Counted from the first letter of the stretch, positions 37,442 through 49,464 are shown. The stretch is DNA of 64,000 nt from Ophiodon elongatus (GCA_016806645.1 JACSYO010001856.1:681001-745000), one strand, 5' to 3'. Numbers and translations: made by a program. Notes: generated by a model not told the origin, from the sequence alone.

Positions 37442-39363
37442 ATGCTGTTCCCGGGACTCGGCTGCCTGCTGCTGCAGGTGTTTGTGGTGTTCGGCACCGA
37501 GCTCACCTTTGAGCTCGGTGACAACGAAAAGCAATGCTTTTACGAGGACCTGAAGAAAGACGTGAAGTTTGAAATAGACTTCCAAGTAAGTTCCTCTCAA
37601 AGCCTCATTACTTCCGCAAGTGTGTTCTTACAAGATGCTGCATGCGTTAGATATAACTTATGCGGCATCTTGTAAAAACACTAGGAATTTGCTCGTGACT
37701 TGTTCTGTCTCTCGTTCTTGGAAAGAGAAGAAACAACATGCATCGTTTTAGTTCTTACCGTTTAAAAATGCCTCCGTTCATCGTGAGTGCCCATCTGCCA
37801 ACAAAATCTGAGCCTTCATTGTTTCCTTTACCTGTAGTTTATCACACACTTAAACTTTAGGAATTTTTTTTTTTGGTAAAAGTGTGTTTTCTTATCCAAA
37901 GTCACCCACCTAACTGGTTTGCTCACTTTGCTGCATAACCAGTATGAGCTGGTTCAACCTTGCACAAGCCATCTGTCACAACAAAAACAAATCGTGTTAC
38001 AATGGTGCAACTATTTTTGACATGCATGCATGATATGTCATCCACGTGTGTATCTGAGTGTTTTCTCTTCTTTTAGGTCATCGCAGGAGGCAACTATGAT
38101 GTGGACAGCTTCGTCACCGATCCTCAAGACAATGTCTTGTATAATGAGAAGAAGAAGCAGTACGACAGCTTCTCTCACACCACGGCGATGGAGGGAGTCT
38201 ACAAGGTCTGCTTCAGCAACGAGTTCTCCACTTTCACACACAAAACCGTGTACCTGGATTTCCGCCACGGAGACGAGGAACCTCTCATCCAGACCATGAC
38301 TGGAACCACAGCACTGACTCAGGTACGTCTGAGGAACAAGGGGCTCAAACTATGTCTGCTGCAGTGGGAACCTGCAGCAGACCACTACAATCCATATGTG
38401 CACATTTAGAGTTGTGAGCCAGGTTAAAGAGACATTTTAGCAAAACTGTTATTGGCCAATAATGTTGTCTTTTGTAAATTGGGCTAACTAATTAGCTGTT
38501 GTGGAGATTGCAAGTGCAGCAAAAGTGTTGCTGTTCCATTATTAGTTTAGTTTCTGAGGCGGAACAGATTAAAAGTCCACTAGGTGGAGCCAGAGCTGGT
38601 CTGCCTTAAAAACTTAATAAAACTTAATTTATCCCGAGGGACATTGCTGTGTTGCAGTTGCAATACAAAGTCGGAAGAGTGCAAATATAAAAGTATGAGA
38701 TGACGAGTATCGCAGTGTACTGCAAATATTGTATTAACCATGGCTGAATCTTATTTAATGTACTCTCCTTACCCCACAATACCTGAAACACCCGGGTTTG
38801 TTAACGCCCCCTTTCAGTCTGTTTCAATTTTGCACAAACTGGAGTCAGATATGTCAAACCACTTCATCGCAGTTTATCAGAACACAGAATAAAACTCAGA
38901 TTCCCCGTATCCGCCCACATTTGTAGATCCCTAGTTATAGTGTATTTAACGCTATACTACATACACGATTGTTTTATGTATATGTTGTATTGTGGCCACT
39001 TCCGCAGTTTTGGATAGTGTTTGCGTATATGTGACCCTCCTCCTCCTCCTCCTCCTGCTGTGTACGCGTGGCTCCCAGGCCATTCCCGTGCTCTCGATTT
39101 TTAATTTGTGTTGATCTTTCTACTTTCAGTTGGAGTCGTCCTGCGTCTCCATTCACGAGGTCCTGAAGGCGGTGGATGACTCGCAGACATGGTACAGGCT
39201 GAGAGAGGCACACGACCGCACAAAAGCCGAGCACCTCCTGGAGCGGGTGACCTTCTGGTCCATCGGGGAAACCGTCCTGCTGTTTGTTATCGGCGTCGGT
39301 CAAGTCATGATGCTCAAGAGCTTCTTCAGTGAGAGGAAAGGCTCCGTGGCAGCCGCCACTTAG
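37442..39363 (+). CDS. tmed3: Transmembrane emp24-domain protein 3 (p24 gamma-type cargo receptor)
   Basis: p24 proteins cycle between ER and Golgi in COPI/COPII vesicles and help select cargo. Three exons: 37442-37585, 38077-38322 and 39130-39363. All introns are GT-AG and phase 0, giving 207 residues (the human protein is slightly longer). Residues 1-18 form a signal peptide and the mature chain begins TELTFELGD. The GOLD domain (about 20-115) has Cys32 and Cys93, the conserved disulfide pair, with the signatures KKQYDSF and CFSNEFSTF. A coiled-coil stem follows (about 130-170, with YRLREAHDR and RAEHLLERV-like heptads), then a membrane span (172-193) and a short cytosolic tail starting KSFFSERK, with the diphenylalanine sorting motif. 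I chose the ATG at 37442 because the signal peptide starts there; the frame upstream lacks a credible start. An ATTAAA at 40379-40384 is a candidate poly(A) signal. Confidence 0.97.
37619..37682 (+). repeat. Imperfect inverted repeat / RNA hairpin in tmed3 intron 1
   Basis: The left arm at 37619-37643 and right arm at 37660-37682 are complementary over about 23 bp, with one G:U-type change and a small bulge region. The core is ACAAGATGCTGCAT against ATGCGGCATCTTGT. The loop is 16 nt. It begins 34 nt after the exon 1 donor. It may be a pre-miRNA-like fold or a small palindromic repeat. I recognise no known microRNA in it. Confidence 0.6.
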
Positions 39364-40554
39364 AACTCGTCGTCTTCATCTGCCCTCAGAAAGACAGGTG
39401 GAGCCTTCGTCAATGTGAACACACGAGTGCATCTGGAGATTAGCACACACCTTGTAGTATTTTCAGAAGACCTTTTTGTTAAAGGGGATAGTTTGGGAAG
39501 TCTTTTTTCTTTTTTTCCTGCTCACCAAGTGTCATACAAACTTGTGAGTGCCTTTATCATGACTGTGCTGATTTGTTCTTAACAAGCTGTTTTTCGAGAA
39601 GAAACAACTCTTGTATTTGTTTTGGAAAATGAGATTGACACCTTTTCAACCGTGCGCAGATTATTTATTTATTTTTTAGTGCAACACAAAGCGGGGTTAG
39701 TTTGATCTGTTAATAATTAGGACAGTCGTGGTTTTTCATCTGGATACTCGGTAATTACACAAGATGTTGTGGCAAATCAGTTGTTGCTGAATGTAGGTTG
39801 TACTTGTTTTATAATGTGTATTGTTTATTATCACCTTAATTTATGTGCGAAAAAAATGAGGTGTAAGAGCTCCGTCTCCCTCATCCCCCTGTGTGTCTCA
39901 TACAAAGTGCCTTAAGACATTTTCTTTTAATTTCCTACCAAGTTGAAAGTTTACCTCTTTTTTTTTTTTGTTAATTGGTTTGTTACATACCATCCTGTTG
40001 CTGATTGGATTCTCAATTTTCCCTTTTTGTGGATTATAAATCCATTATATTTTATAAAGAGATATGTTTAATGAACACTGTTAAGTGAGCCAATTATTAT
40101 GGCTTTTCTTTTTCAACAACAAAAGTATGCTTGCAGTCCTATTTGTTTATCTGTCTCTTATCTGTAAAACTGGTCAACAGATTTCAGAAAAATTGGGACG
40201 AAAGCCATTTTTGGTAAAGATGAAAATCTAGCTTCTTAACATTGCCATATTATGATTTGTTTTTTGAGCAATTTTGTTAACTTCTGGTACAATGTGTATG
40301 GAGGTGCCAACTTAGATCCAGGTTCACATAATGTGTATTTTTAATTATGAAAATTTTCTTCAGAAAACGTATTTCATTATTAAAATAAGTAGCTCACATA
40401 AGTGTGCAGCCTTGTCGGATATCAGCTCTCTGTGTTTTCTGATTGACGGATGAACCCCATTTTACAGGATTTTATAATCTATTTCTCACTTCTTTTTAGA
40501 GTTCTAGATAAAAATCTTATCTCTTTCATTACATTCACACACCTCATGCAACAG

Positions 40555-41260
40555 TTTGCAGTGATAGAAAGTACATTTACTCTAATCCTGAATGAGGACA
40601 ATGTTGAGGTACTATGTACTACAAATATTGTACTTTTTACTACATTAATTTGATAATTTTAGTAGTAGCTCAGTCCGTGGACTTAGCTTGGGAACTGGAG
40701 GTTTGCCGGTTCAAGTAGTCCCTGAACATAAGGTACGGCGTGTGGATTGGTAGCTGGTGAGTTGCCAGTTCACCTCCTGGGAACTGCCGAGGTGCCCTTG
40801 AGCAAGGTACCAAACCTCCAAACTGCTCCCAGAGCGCTGCATAGTAGCTGCTAACTGCCCCTTCTACTAGTACGGTTAAATGCAGTGACTACATTTAATT
40901 AAATTAAAGTTCATTTACATTTACATTTATCTTTTTTTTTTTACATTTAATATAATTGAAGATACTAATTACTATGCAAATGAATATTTAAAAAAATATA
41001 ATCAGCAAATAAATTGCGTATTCTGAAATATTAAGATAAAACTTTATTGATCTCCAGGGGGAAATTCACAAGCTATCCATCCGTATATCAATTAAAATGA
41101 GCGCCACCATTACCAGGTGCAACATTATGCTTAATGAGTACTTTTACTTTTGGTACTTTAAGTATGCCAGTATTTTAATTTGAATACTTTAGTAGGTTAC
41201 TTTACTTGAGTAACATTTTGAATGCTTTTACTTTCACTTTTAATGGGGTATTTCTACACC
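40555..41260 (+). repeat. Old dispersed teleost repeat, split by a SINE
   Basis: The left part (40560-40655, with AGAAAGTACATTTACTC and TTGTACTTTTTACTAC) and right part (41130-41260, with GAGTACTTTTACTTTTGG and TTACTTGAGTAAC) resemble one abundant percomorph repeat with many ACTTTTACTT-like units. A related piece lies at about 36640-36935. The SINE at 40664-40905 sits inside it, so it is the older insertion. The class is not known to me, and no transposase frame is visible. Confidence 0.55.
40664..40905 (+). mobile_element. tRNA-derived SINE
   Basis: The start (TAGCTCAGTCCGTGG) resembles a pol III A box, and GGTTCAAGTAG 35-40 bp later resembles a B box, as in tRNA-derived SINEs. The body contains GAGGTGCCCTTGAGCAAGG and CAGAGCGCTGCATAGTAGCTGC, typical of common percomorph SINEs. 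It interrupts an older dispersed repeat (40555-41260) just upstream of idh2. The exact family is not assigned. Confidence 0.7.
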
Positions 41261-41449
41261 GTGGTATTTTCTAGTTCTACCCAAGTCAAATATTTCAGTC
41301 GGCTCCTGAAAGTGTGAGAAAGAGAGCAGACTAAACATTACATTGTTAATATCTGGATAGGATACTGTTGAGGTTAGAAAACGAGGAAAAGGGAAGAAGG
41401 GTGGAAGTGAACTTGAAGCCACACTAAACTCACCGTTCACCCACTTCAT

Positions 41450-41487
41450 TCTGATTGGCCCGGAGCCGATTTGGGTGGCCAATCAGA
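41450..41487. promoter_or_regulatory. Paired inverted CCAAT boxes in the idh2 promoter
   Basis: TCTGATTGGCC at 41450-41460 and GGCCAATCAGA at 41477-41487 form a perfect 11-bp inverted repeat with a 16-bp spacer. Each arm contains one CCAAT box with the flanks preferred by NF-Y. The pair lies 150-185 bp upstream of the idh2 ATG, in a region without a TATA box, as expected for an NF-Y-driven housekeeping promoter. Binding is inferred. Confidence 0.6.
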
Positions 41488-41634
41488 GTAAAGCGTTCTC
41501 TCTCCAAGCTGACGTGTTAGTGTTCACCGACACCTACGTCGGGTTGTTACCGGGCTCCACCTGTCTGTCGTTCATTCATAAGAAAAAGAGGGTCCTTTTC
41601 CAGGGGCCTCGACCGTCATCAGTTCCTAGTAAAC

Positions 41635-43514
41635 ATGGCGGGTTACCTTCAGGCCCTGACGAGAGTTACGGCCGCTGCACTGTCTCAAACCCCCGCTGTG
41701 CTCTCACCGGCCGCCGTCTGCCACCACCGGCTTCAACAGAGACACTGTAAGTCAGCCGTCGACTCAATTCACACCAATGTGATTCAAAATGTACGTTTTT
41801 TTTTTTCTTTTTTACAGCTGTGCGCATTTTCAGCGAGATTCACAACACTAATGTGGTCACGTGTCTGTGTAACGTACAGAGGTGCGTGTTTTATGAATGA
41901 GCACTACTAATTGGGAGGCATCAGTGGAAACCGGGAGCTTAGGAAATGGAGCTTGCTGATTGGCAAAGTGCCATCACTGAATCACACATAGCTGAGATTC
42001 TGAAAACAGACTCCGGTGTTTTCATTTGGCACCAAATTGTAACCTATGAAAGACTCAAGGCAGAACAGAAAGTTAAAACAACATAATAGTTCTTTTAAGA
42101 AACCTACAAAAAAGTTTTTATCATTTAATCTTGACATGCGAGTCCACGTGTGTGTCAGGTACAAAAAGGGCTTGTCAGGTAATAGCTGCTATTAAAAGCA
42201 GTCCTATAATCCCGAGGTCACAGGCAGTGTTCTCAGTCAGAATGAACCTTGTGTAATTACAGCAGCCCAAGTAATGAAAGGGATATGAAACCAAAATGCA
42301 GGTGTGCTGTGTGTCATCAGTTTGTTGTCAGGTGGTGTCACAGGTCAGGTGAGTGCAAGTCATGTTAGAGATATTCTGTTGTTGATGAACTTTCCTGCGG
42401 GGATGTGAGTTTAGAGGCTTCTTCCCAAATCGTAAAAGCCACAATTAATTCAAGAACCAAGCAGTGTATACAAGTCAGTGAAAACAATGAAAACATGCAA
42501 ATTATGACAGTTTGAAAATAACCCTCCAGCTAAATGAATGTTAAGTAGACAAACAACCGAGCAGCAGTTTCGACTGAGACAAAATTTAAATAATATTTTT
42601 TTTTCTGTCTTAACGTTGTGAAACATGAATAACTGAACTTTTTCAGATGCCACAAAGCGCATCAAGGCGGACCAGGCGGTGGTGGAAATGGACGGCGATG
42701 AGATGACTCGCATCATATGGGAGTTCATCAAAGAGAAGGTAAATTAAATGATTTAGACTTCCCCTGTACAAAGAAACTGTCCTTGAGCGCTAATTTAATA
42801 GGTTTTAATCATCAGAAATATGTGCATGTTTTGTTTTCGTGGCTGCTGTGCAGTGTGTTGTCCTGATGCAAATAGCACACCAACATCTCTTCATGTGCAG
42901 CTCATCCTGCCCAATGTCGACGTTGAGCTGAAGTACTTTGACCTGGGTCTGCCCTCCCGTGACCAGACCGACGACCAGGTCACCATCGACTCCGCTCTGG
43001 CAACTAAGAAATACAATGTGGCTGTCAAGTGTGCCACCATCACCCCCGACGAGGACCGAGTCGAGGGTGAGTTTGACTCTGTTTTTATTTGTGCTACCTG
43101 TGCCATCTATACTATTGAAGAACAGTTGTCGCGGGTTCCTTCTACTTCCACTTTTGTAGATTTATTTTCTCAACGCGTTATCTTTCAGGTTATTTTGGCT
43201 TGCTCGACTCGCGGTGTTGGTGGTTTGGTTGTCTTGTCAGGCTGGCTTGATGTCGAACGTCTCGTGCGGTGAATCAAAAATAAATAAAGGTTGCTCCAAC
43301 ACACATTCAAAGAAAGTATAGGTACCTTACAAAGATCAAATAAAACGATAAGCAAACTTAAATCGTCTTGAGGGTTTACGTTACACGGATGAGAACGGTC
43401 TCTCGTCGGCGTCTCCAGCTTCAAATTCACACCTGTCTCTATTAATTAGCTAGAACTCGTGGGAGTTGTAGTCCTATAATTTGGTCATCGCTAGGTGTCA
43501 ATATTGTTTTGACT

Positions 43515-43545
<31 letters not shown>

Positions 43546-46432
43546 AAGCTCTAACAACAGTTTCTAGCCTTGTGAAATGTTTTTAACCAATAGCTGCATT
43601 AGTAATACAATCAGTTGTATGTTAATAAGAATACATGTCATGATACTTTTTCATTTTGGTCCTCGAAGAGTTCTTAACTGTTCTGGATCCTTTGGGTCTT
43701 AAAATAATAATGCCTTTCAATGCATATTTTCTCCAGAGTTTAAGCTAAAGAATATGTGGAAAAGTCCTAATGGAACCATTAGGAACATCTTGGGTGGCAC
43801 CGTTTTCCGTGAGCCAATCCTCTGTAAAAACATCCCTCGTCTGGTTACCAGTTGGACACAAGCCATAACAATCGGCAGACATGCTTTCGGCGATCAGGTG
43901 AGAGATGCGAATGTGTGTTTTGCTCTTTCCAAAGATGCCTCCAAACTGACCGAGGAGAAATCTCACAGCCCAGGTGTGATGTTTAATCTCACAGTACAGG
44001 GCCACAGACTTTGTTGTTGACCAGCCTGGCAAGTTCAAGATGGTGTTTGCCCCGGCCGATGGAAGCAAGCAGAAGGAGTGGGAGGTGTATGATTTTCTCG
44101 CTGGGGGCTGTGGGCTGGGAATGTACAACACTGATGAGGTAAGAAAGGACTTTGCTCTTATGTTTATTTACATGAATTGGTATACAAAAGAAATCTATGC
44201 AATATTATAAATGGTAAAGATAATATGTTCCAAAAATTCTTTAGGGGAGTGCATTCTCTATTTTTGTATGTAAAGGGGTTACTTATGTTTAAAATCTGTA
44301 CCTTATTATTCATTTCATTGCACAGTCCATCAGTGGATTTGCTCACAGCTGCTTCCAGTATGCCATCCAGAGAAGGTGGCCTCTGTACATGAGCACCAAG
44401 AACACCATCCTCAAGGCCTACGACGGGCGCTTCAAAGACATCTTTCAGGAAATCTTTGAGAAGTAAGATACCGGACGTCTGAGAATTCAGACTAAATACA
44501 TTGGGTTGTTCTATTACATAGCTCGAGGAATGGACTCTTTCGCTGACTCTTCGCTATTTCATGTGGTGATCAAACCGTGTACGGTCTTCAATTTTAATGT
44601 GGAATGGTCAGGCCACTGAATTTAACGAGACATATGTATTATTCTGTCTTTTTCAGGGACTACAAGCCTGAGTTTGACAAGCTGAAGATCTGGTACGAGC
44701 ACCGTCTTATTGACGACATGGTGGCCCAGGTCCTGAAGTCTTCTGGAGGATTTGTCTGGGCCTGCAAGAATTACGATGGCGACGTGCAGTCAGACATTCT
44801 GGCGCAGGGTTAGTGCACCTTCACTTTGAAGATGGGACGGCAGTTGTTGTGTTGCTCGGCGACGGCCACACAGTCACAATGACGCGTTATTTCCATCTCG
44901 CGTGTGTGTGGGCTTGTTTTTGTGAATTGCGATGGCCTTGTGATGCCAGGTTTGTCTGTGCGTTGTGTCCAGGTTTTGGTTCTCTGGGTCTCATGACATC
45001 GGTGCTAGTGTGCCCTGACGGAAAGACTATCGAGTCCGAGGCTGCCCACGGCACGGTGACCAGGCACTACCGTGAACACCAGAGGGTAAGAGCCACCGGG
45101 TCACACTGCTGGGACCGTACTTCCTTTAGGACCCATTCAGGGCTGGGACTTGGTGTAAGGTTAGAGGTTAGATTTAGGACAAAGTTTGTAGTTGAAGTTG
45201 TGATTCTCTCTGCATATACTTTAAATGTTAGAAGCCAGTGGAGTGCAAACTGTTCATGCTAATGAGCTCTTTAAATGATAGATGTGCACTGAAATACCAG
45301 ACCAAAGCTTTTAAAGTTTTTTTTATTTTATTATTTTATCAGTATTCAATTGCAAGTGTTAATTGAGTCATTGCAATTTCACTCAGTTGAGTTAAGTGTA
45401 AAAGGGAGCATGATTAAACGTTTAATTATGTAAGTTTGATCATAAATTGGGCTGAAATTGTGTCAATATGATTGTTGAATTCCAGAACCAAACTATACTG
45501 AATGCAGTTTACAGGTGTTTCAATGTAGAAACTATTAAATACAGTTTTGCAGCTTGTTTAAGATTTCTAGATAATTTTGTCAGGTGACTATAGAGTATTT
45601 TCTCACAGACAACAGACTCATTTTGTGACTCTTTTTAGCAGAGCTACGACGAGTTTGAAAGCAGAAGTGATCAATGTCATTAATAGTAAATGCTGGTGCA
45701 GATTATGTTGCAAGTCCTTTTTAGAATCAAACCATATTAAACCCTTTTATATACTCAGGAAATCCGTTCCATAAATCTATGGTGGGAGAGGCAGCGACGT
45801 TAACCCTATCCACAGTAGCATCGATGAACCTGAATGCAAAGCAACCACAAGACATGTTGACGTTTCTGTAACTAAATCTTAACCGTGTCCTCTCTTTGTA
45901 GGGAAAACCAACCAGCACCAACCCCATCGCGAGCATCTTTGCTTGGACCAGAGGGCTGGAGCACAGAGGGAAACTAGACGGAAATCCTGATTTGATAAAG
46001 TGCGTTATCTAATGGAATTTGCTCATGCGGCATATGTTTTGTTTGTCTTTTGCAGTGACATAATGTGTCACTCTGCATTTTTGCTCTCCAGGTTCTGCCA
46101 GACGTTAGAACAAGTCTGTGTGACAACTGTGGAAAATGGTGTGATGACCAAGGATCTTGCAGGCTGCATCCATGGCTTGGCCAAGTGAGTTTACATTTTT
46201 AGATCCCTCTAAGTGTGTGTTGTATGTGTGTGTTGTATGAGTGTGTGTGTGTGTGGTCTGTTTTTAGGCAACCTTTGCCAATATTTTAACACAAGGACAG
46301 ATTTTATAAGTCATTACAAATGTAACCCCTGCACTGTTATCTTGCAGCTGCAAGCTGGATGAAAATTATGTGAACACATCGGACTTCCTGGATGCTATCA
46401 AGACCAACTTGGACAAAGTTCTGAGCAAATGA
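41635..46432 (+). CDS. idh2: Isocitrate dehydrogenase [NADP], mitochondrial
   Basis: IDH2 oxidatively decarboxylates isocitrate to 2-oxoglutarate in the mitochondrial matrix and makes NADPH. Eleven exons: 41635-41746, 42647-42738, 42901-43066, 43737-43897, 43995-44138, 44326-44462, 44657-44808, 44973-45085, 45902-45999, 46092-46184 and 46348-46432. All are GT-AG and in phase, giving 450 residues (human 452, also 11 exons). Residues 1-38 form an Arg/Ala-rich import presequence beginning MAGYLQALTR. The substrate-site motifs are intact: SPNGTIRNILGGT with Arg139 and TIGRHAFGDQ with Arg171, equivalent to human Arg140 and Arg172. The metal/cofactor segments MDGDEMTRIIW, NYDGDVQSDILAQGFGSLG and AAHGTVTRHYREHQ are also intact. 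No lesion was seen. A 3' UTR of about 370 nt carries a hairpin (46689-46751). The gene converges with znf710. Confidence 0.98.
43519..43545. repeat. (AC)n microsatellite
   Basis: A short AC array in idh2 intron 3. Confidence 0.9.
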
Positions 46433-46688
46433 AGAGCAATTGGAAGACATACTTGCCAACGTAGAAAAAAAAAAAAAACCCTGTTTTACCCCTTCGTTTG
46501 TATAAATCTTTGTATCCAATTTTAAAGAAACCAATGTTGCTATTTTCGTGCCATTTTTCTATTTGTATAGCTCAGTGATGCACAACTGTGCTCATGGTCC
46601 TGTGCCTTTCCTGTTGCCAAATGTCCAGCTATGCATTGCACCATTTAAGGGATTCTACTGTATGTATGAATCAATATCAATGCTATTA

Positions 46689-46751
46689 ACACAATGTTCC
46701 CTGAAGATATCTTCCCATTTAATTAGAAGGTATCTTCAGGGAACAGTGTGT
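46689..46751 (+). other. Near-perfect RNA hairpin in the idh2 3' UTR
   Basis: The left arm (46689-46714) and right arm (46726-46751) pair over 26 bp with one mismatch and one G:U pair. The loop is 11 nt (46715-46725). The core GTTCCCTGAAGATA pairs with TATCTTCAGGGAAC. The element starts 257 nt after the idh2 stop and ends 43 nt before a candidate poly(A) signal, so it should be in the mature mRNA. It could be a regulatory stem-loop, a pre-miRNA-like fold, or the remnant of a palindromic repeat. Confidence 0.8.
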
Positions 46752-46793
46752 ACAAAAAAGAACAATGCCATGTTTTGCACTATTAGCATGAAT

Positions 46794-46799
46794 ATTAAA
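46794..46799 (+). terminator. Candidate poly(A) signal of idh2
   Basis: An ATTAAA hexamer lies 362 nt after the idh2 stop codon and is followed by an A-run. It is the nearest convincing signal on this strand. No AATAAA was seen between the stop and this point. Confidence 0.45.
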
Positions 46800-47559
46800 A
46801 AAAAAAGAAATGGTGTCTCAATAACCTCCAGTATATGGAGTTAAATTAATTCTGCTTGGTTGTTCTTATCTTCAACAGCAACACTATTCAGTGCTGTTAA
46901 CCTGAACATAGGAGCGGGAAACGCACAATTATTTTGGGGACGATTGGATGAATTTTCGAAATCCTCTGTACTATGAGGATACTCACCAATTTAATTAGTT
47001 AGGCAAATTAAGGCAATTTAATTGAATGTCAGGTGAGAGAGGAGCATTTTTGCTTCAGTTTATCTAAATATTTGTTTTTTGATAATATTTTATTTAGGTA
47101 TTTTTACTTATCTAAATATTTTTAAGAAGAATGTTTGAGATGTCCGAATAGTATTGGAGTGACCGGTGGTTAACATTAAGCCCCCTGAAAGAGCTTCAAG
47201 AGTGATTTCATGAGACATCAGTGGAGGAATGTGAATTTGTGCTCAACTGAAGCCTCACTGACAAAACCTCTGGTGTTGAACCAGTGTTAAATCCATAACT
47301 CCTCCAGAGGGCGTTATAGAGGTTCCCCTCACAATTCATTTTTATGCATTTTCATTCTACATTGTAATTTCATGCACTTGCACATGTGAGCGTTGTCCAG
47401 GAGTATATGCACGCAGTGCTGTGTGCTTATTTAGGAGGTGTCAAATGCACGACAGCGAGTGGTGTTTGCTACAGCAGGAGGCCAGACCTGATGGGAGCTT
47501 TGGCAAATACTTTTTGATGTTGTGACAATTACAGTATAAGACCAGCAGATGTCGACATG

Positions 47560-47623
<64 letters not shown>

Positions 47624-48599
47624 TGTGCTGAAGGCTTCATTGTGCCACTGTAACAGATGCCAAGGTGGTTTTAAGTTTACGCTGCTCATCTGAAATCCAT
47701 TCTGGGCACCAGCAGATCGTTATTGTTGGGTGCAGAACAGCTGAGGCCTGCTGCAGTAGGACAACTCGGATAGATAATTTACCTCAAGATATGTTTCTGC
47801 TAATCTAGATTACCTGGTTTTCACTGTGATCCCGGATAACGACCAAGTAACCAAAGTAGACTTAAGCAAAACATACCTTTAGGAAGTACATGTGAATCGG
47901 ATGTCCTCTAATTAAAGGACGCTGGAGAATGCAGATACAGAACAACGGTTAGTTTGATATTGTGTTATTCTCAATCTACAGGATTTGGTACTCAAACATC
48001 TTGACAGGTTAACTTTATAACTGAACCACTGACCAGGGAATTTGCGTGTCTCCTTCGCCCAGTCACTAAAATGTTAAAGAAAATAGTCACGGGGCCTCTA
48101 TCAAAAAATTACCATTTAGATTAGCTTTTTTCCCCTCCTTTTTTAATTTCCTCCTGGAGGAACATTCCTATGCATCTATGAAGCGCTAAAGAACCTCCCA
48201 CTCAATATGATCTGCAGCCATAAAAAGAGTTATATCTGAGCAAATTGTTCAATCCCGTCCTGGGAAATGCTTTCCTATGGAAATATAATCACTGCGAAAT
48301 GCAAAGCATCCATGAAACAGTTTAGAACCAATCCATGGGTGCACATTTTACAGGGGTCGGGGTCAGAGGTCTGCACTGGAGTTGAGGCTTCAGAGACCAC
48401 AGACATAACCCAAAAGTTACAACTCCCACAACAGGCAACATGTCCTGGAGGAAGACCCTAACCTCCTTACCGGTCAATATTAAAGGGAGGTTACCCCCTT
48501 TACAGTTAATAAGTCAAACATGTGATCTGCCTTGGTTATTTATATTCATTAAATATAAACAATAGTTTAAATTTGCTTGTTTTTCTCTCTTTTCCTCAT
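46800..48599. other. Intergenic region downstream of idh2
   Basis: Apart from the (CAGC)n array at 47562, nothing recognisable is seen. No conserved exon or RNA gene was found on either strand. Confidence 0.55.
47562..47623. repeat. (CAGC)n tetranucleotide array
   Basis: About 15 uninterrupted CAGC units. The minus-strand Leu-Ala-Gly-Trp frame across it is an artefact. Confidence 0.95.
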
Positions 48600-49425
48600 T
48601 TCCATTAGAATACTAAAACAATGACAATGCTAACATGATGTTTAGCATAATGTTTACCTTGTTTACCATCCTAGTTTAGCATGTTAGCCGGCTATCATTT
48701 GCTAATTAATACAAACGACAACATCAGAGGCTATTATTAGTTTTAAAAGTTAGAGTAGTCGTGTACACGTCCACTAAACCTCAGTGGGATGGGTGCTCGA
48801 TACTGAAATCGATATAATTGCATTAAGAGTACCTACACACTGGAATCAATGCTGCCTTTAATTACATTAGCAACATTTGAACCAACTACAGCTCTCAAAT
48901 ATCCACAGGAGGGAAATGAGGGATCACATTCATGTGAACGTTATTAGATGATGTTGTCACTGGCCATCTTTCTATGTAGTTAAAATCCCTCATTTTCTCC
49001 TGTGGGTACTGTTTGTTAGTCAGTAGTTTTGTAAGTGTTCAATCATAAACAAAATTATTGGACAATTCTGTTTTCCTGATGATGGCTCTAGATGAAAAGC
49101 CAGGGGGATCACCAAAGTGATCATTCATCCTGAAGGGAAACGCGAATGTGTGAACCAAAGTTTTGGGCAATCCGTCCAATAGTTGTTGAGACGTATCCCT
49201 TAAAACCACAAATGTGAGCCTCGTGGTGGCGCGAGAGGAAGTCAGAGGATCACGGAAGTCAGTCGGCTACGTCCACGGGGACAATGAGTGACTGTACAAA
49301 ATCTTATGACAATCCATTCAATAGTTGAGATATTTCAGCCTGGACCAATTGACATCCCGAGAGCCGCTAGCACGGCTAAAAATAGCCGACTGAGGATTAC
49401 CCCCCCCAAACAGTGACAGATTAAA
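48600..49425 (+). repeat. Dispersed teleost repeat, family A, longest copy
   Basis: The segment begins with AATGCTAACATGATGTTTAG and TTTAGCATGTTAGCC. It continues with two tandem-like units containing GGGATCACCAAAGTGATC and TTGTTGAGACGTATCC. It ends in GCTAGCACGGCTAAAAATAG. The architecture is that of a very widespread percomorph repeat without a visible open frame. It lies between the convergent ends of idh2 and znf710. Confidence 0.65.
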
Positions 49426-49458
49426 AACACCAGTCTCCATCATTTAAACTAGAGAACC

Positions 49459-49464
49459 TTTATT
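49459..49464 (-). terminator. Candidate poly(A) signal of znf710
   Basis: The plus-strand TTTATT reads AATAAA on the minus strand, 1.6 kb downstream of the znf710 stop. The intervening DNA (49465-51053) has no recognised gene and would be a 3' UTR of plausible length. There may be other signals; this is the last clear one before the old repeat at 48600-49425. Confidence 0.4.
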
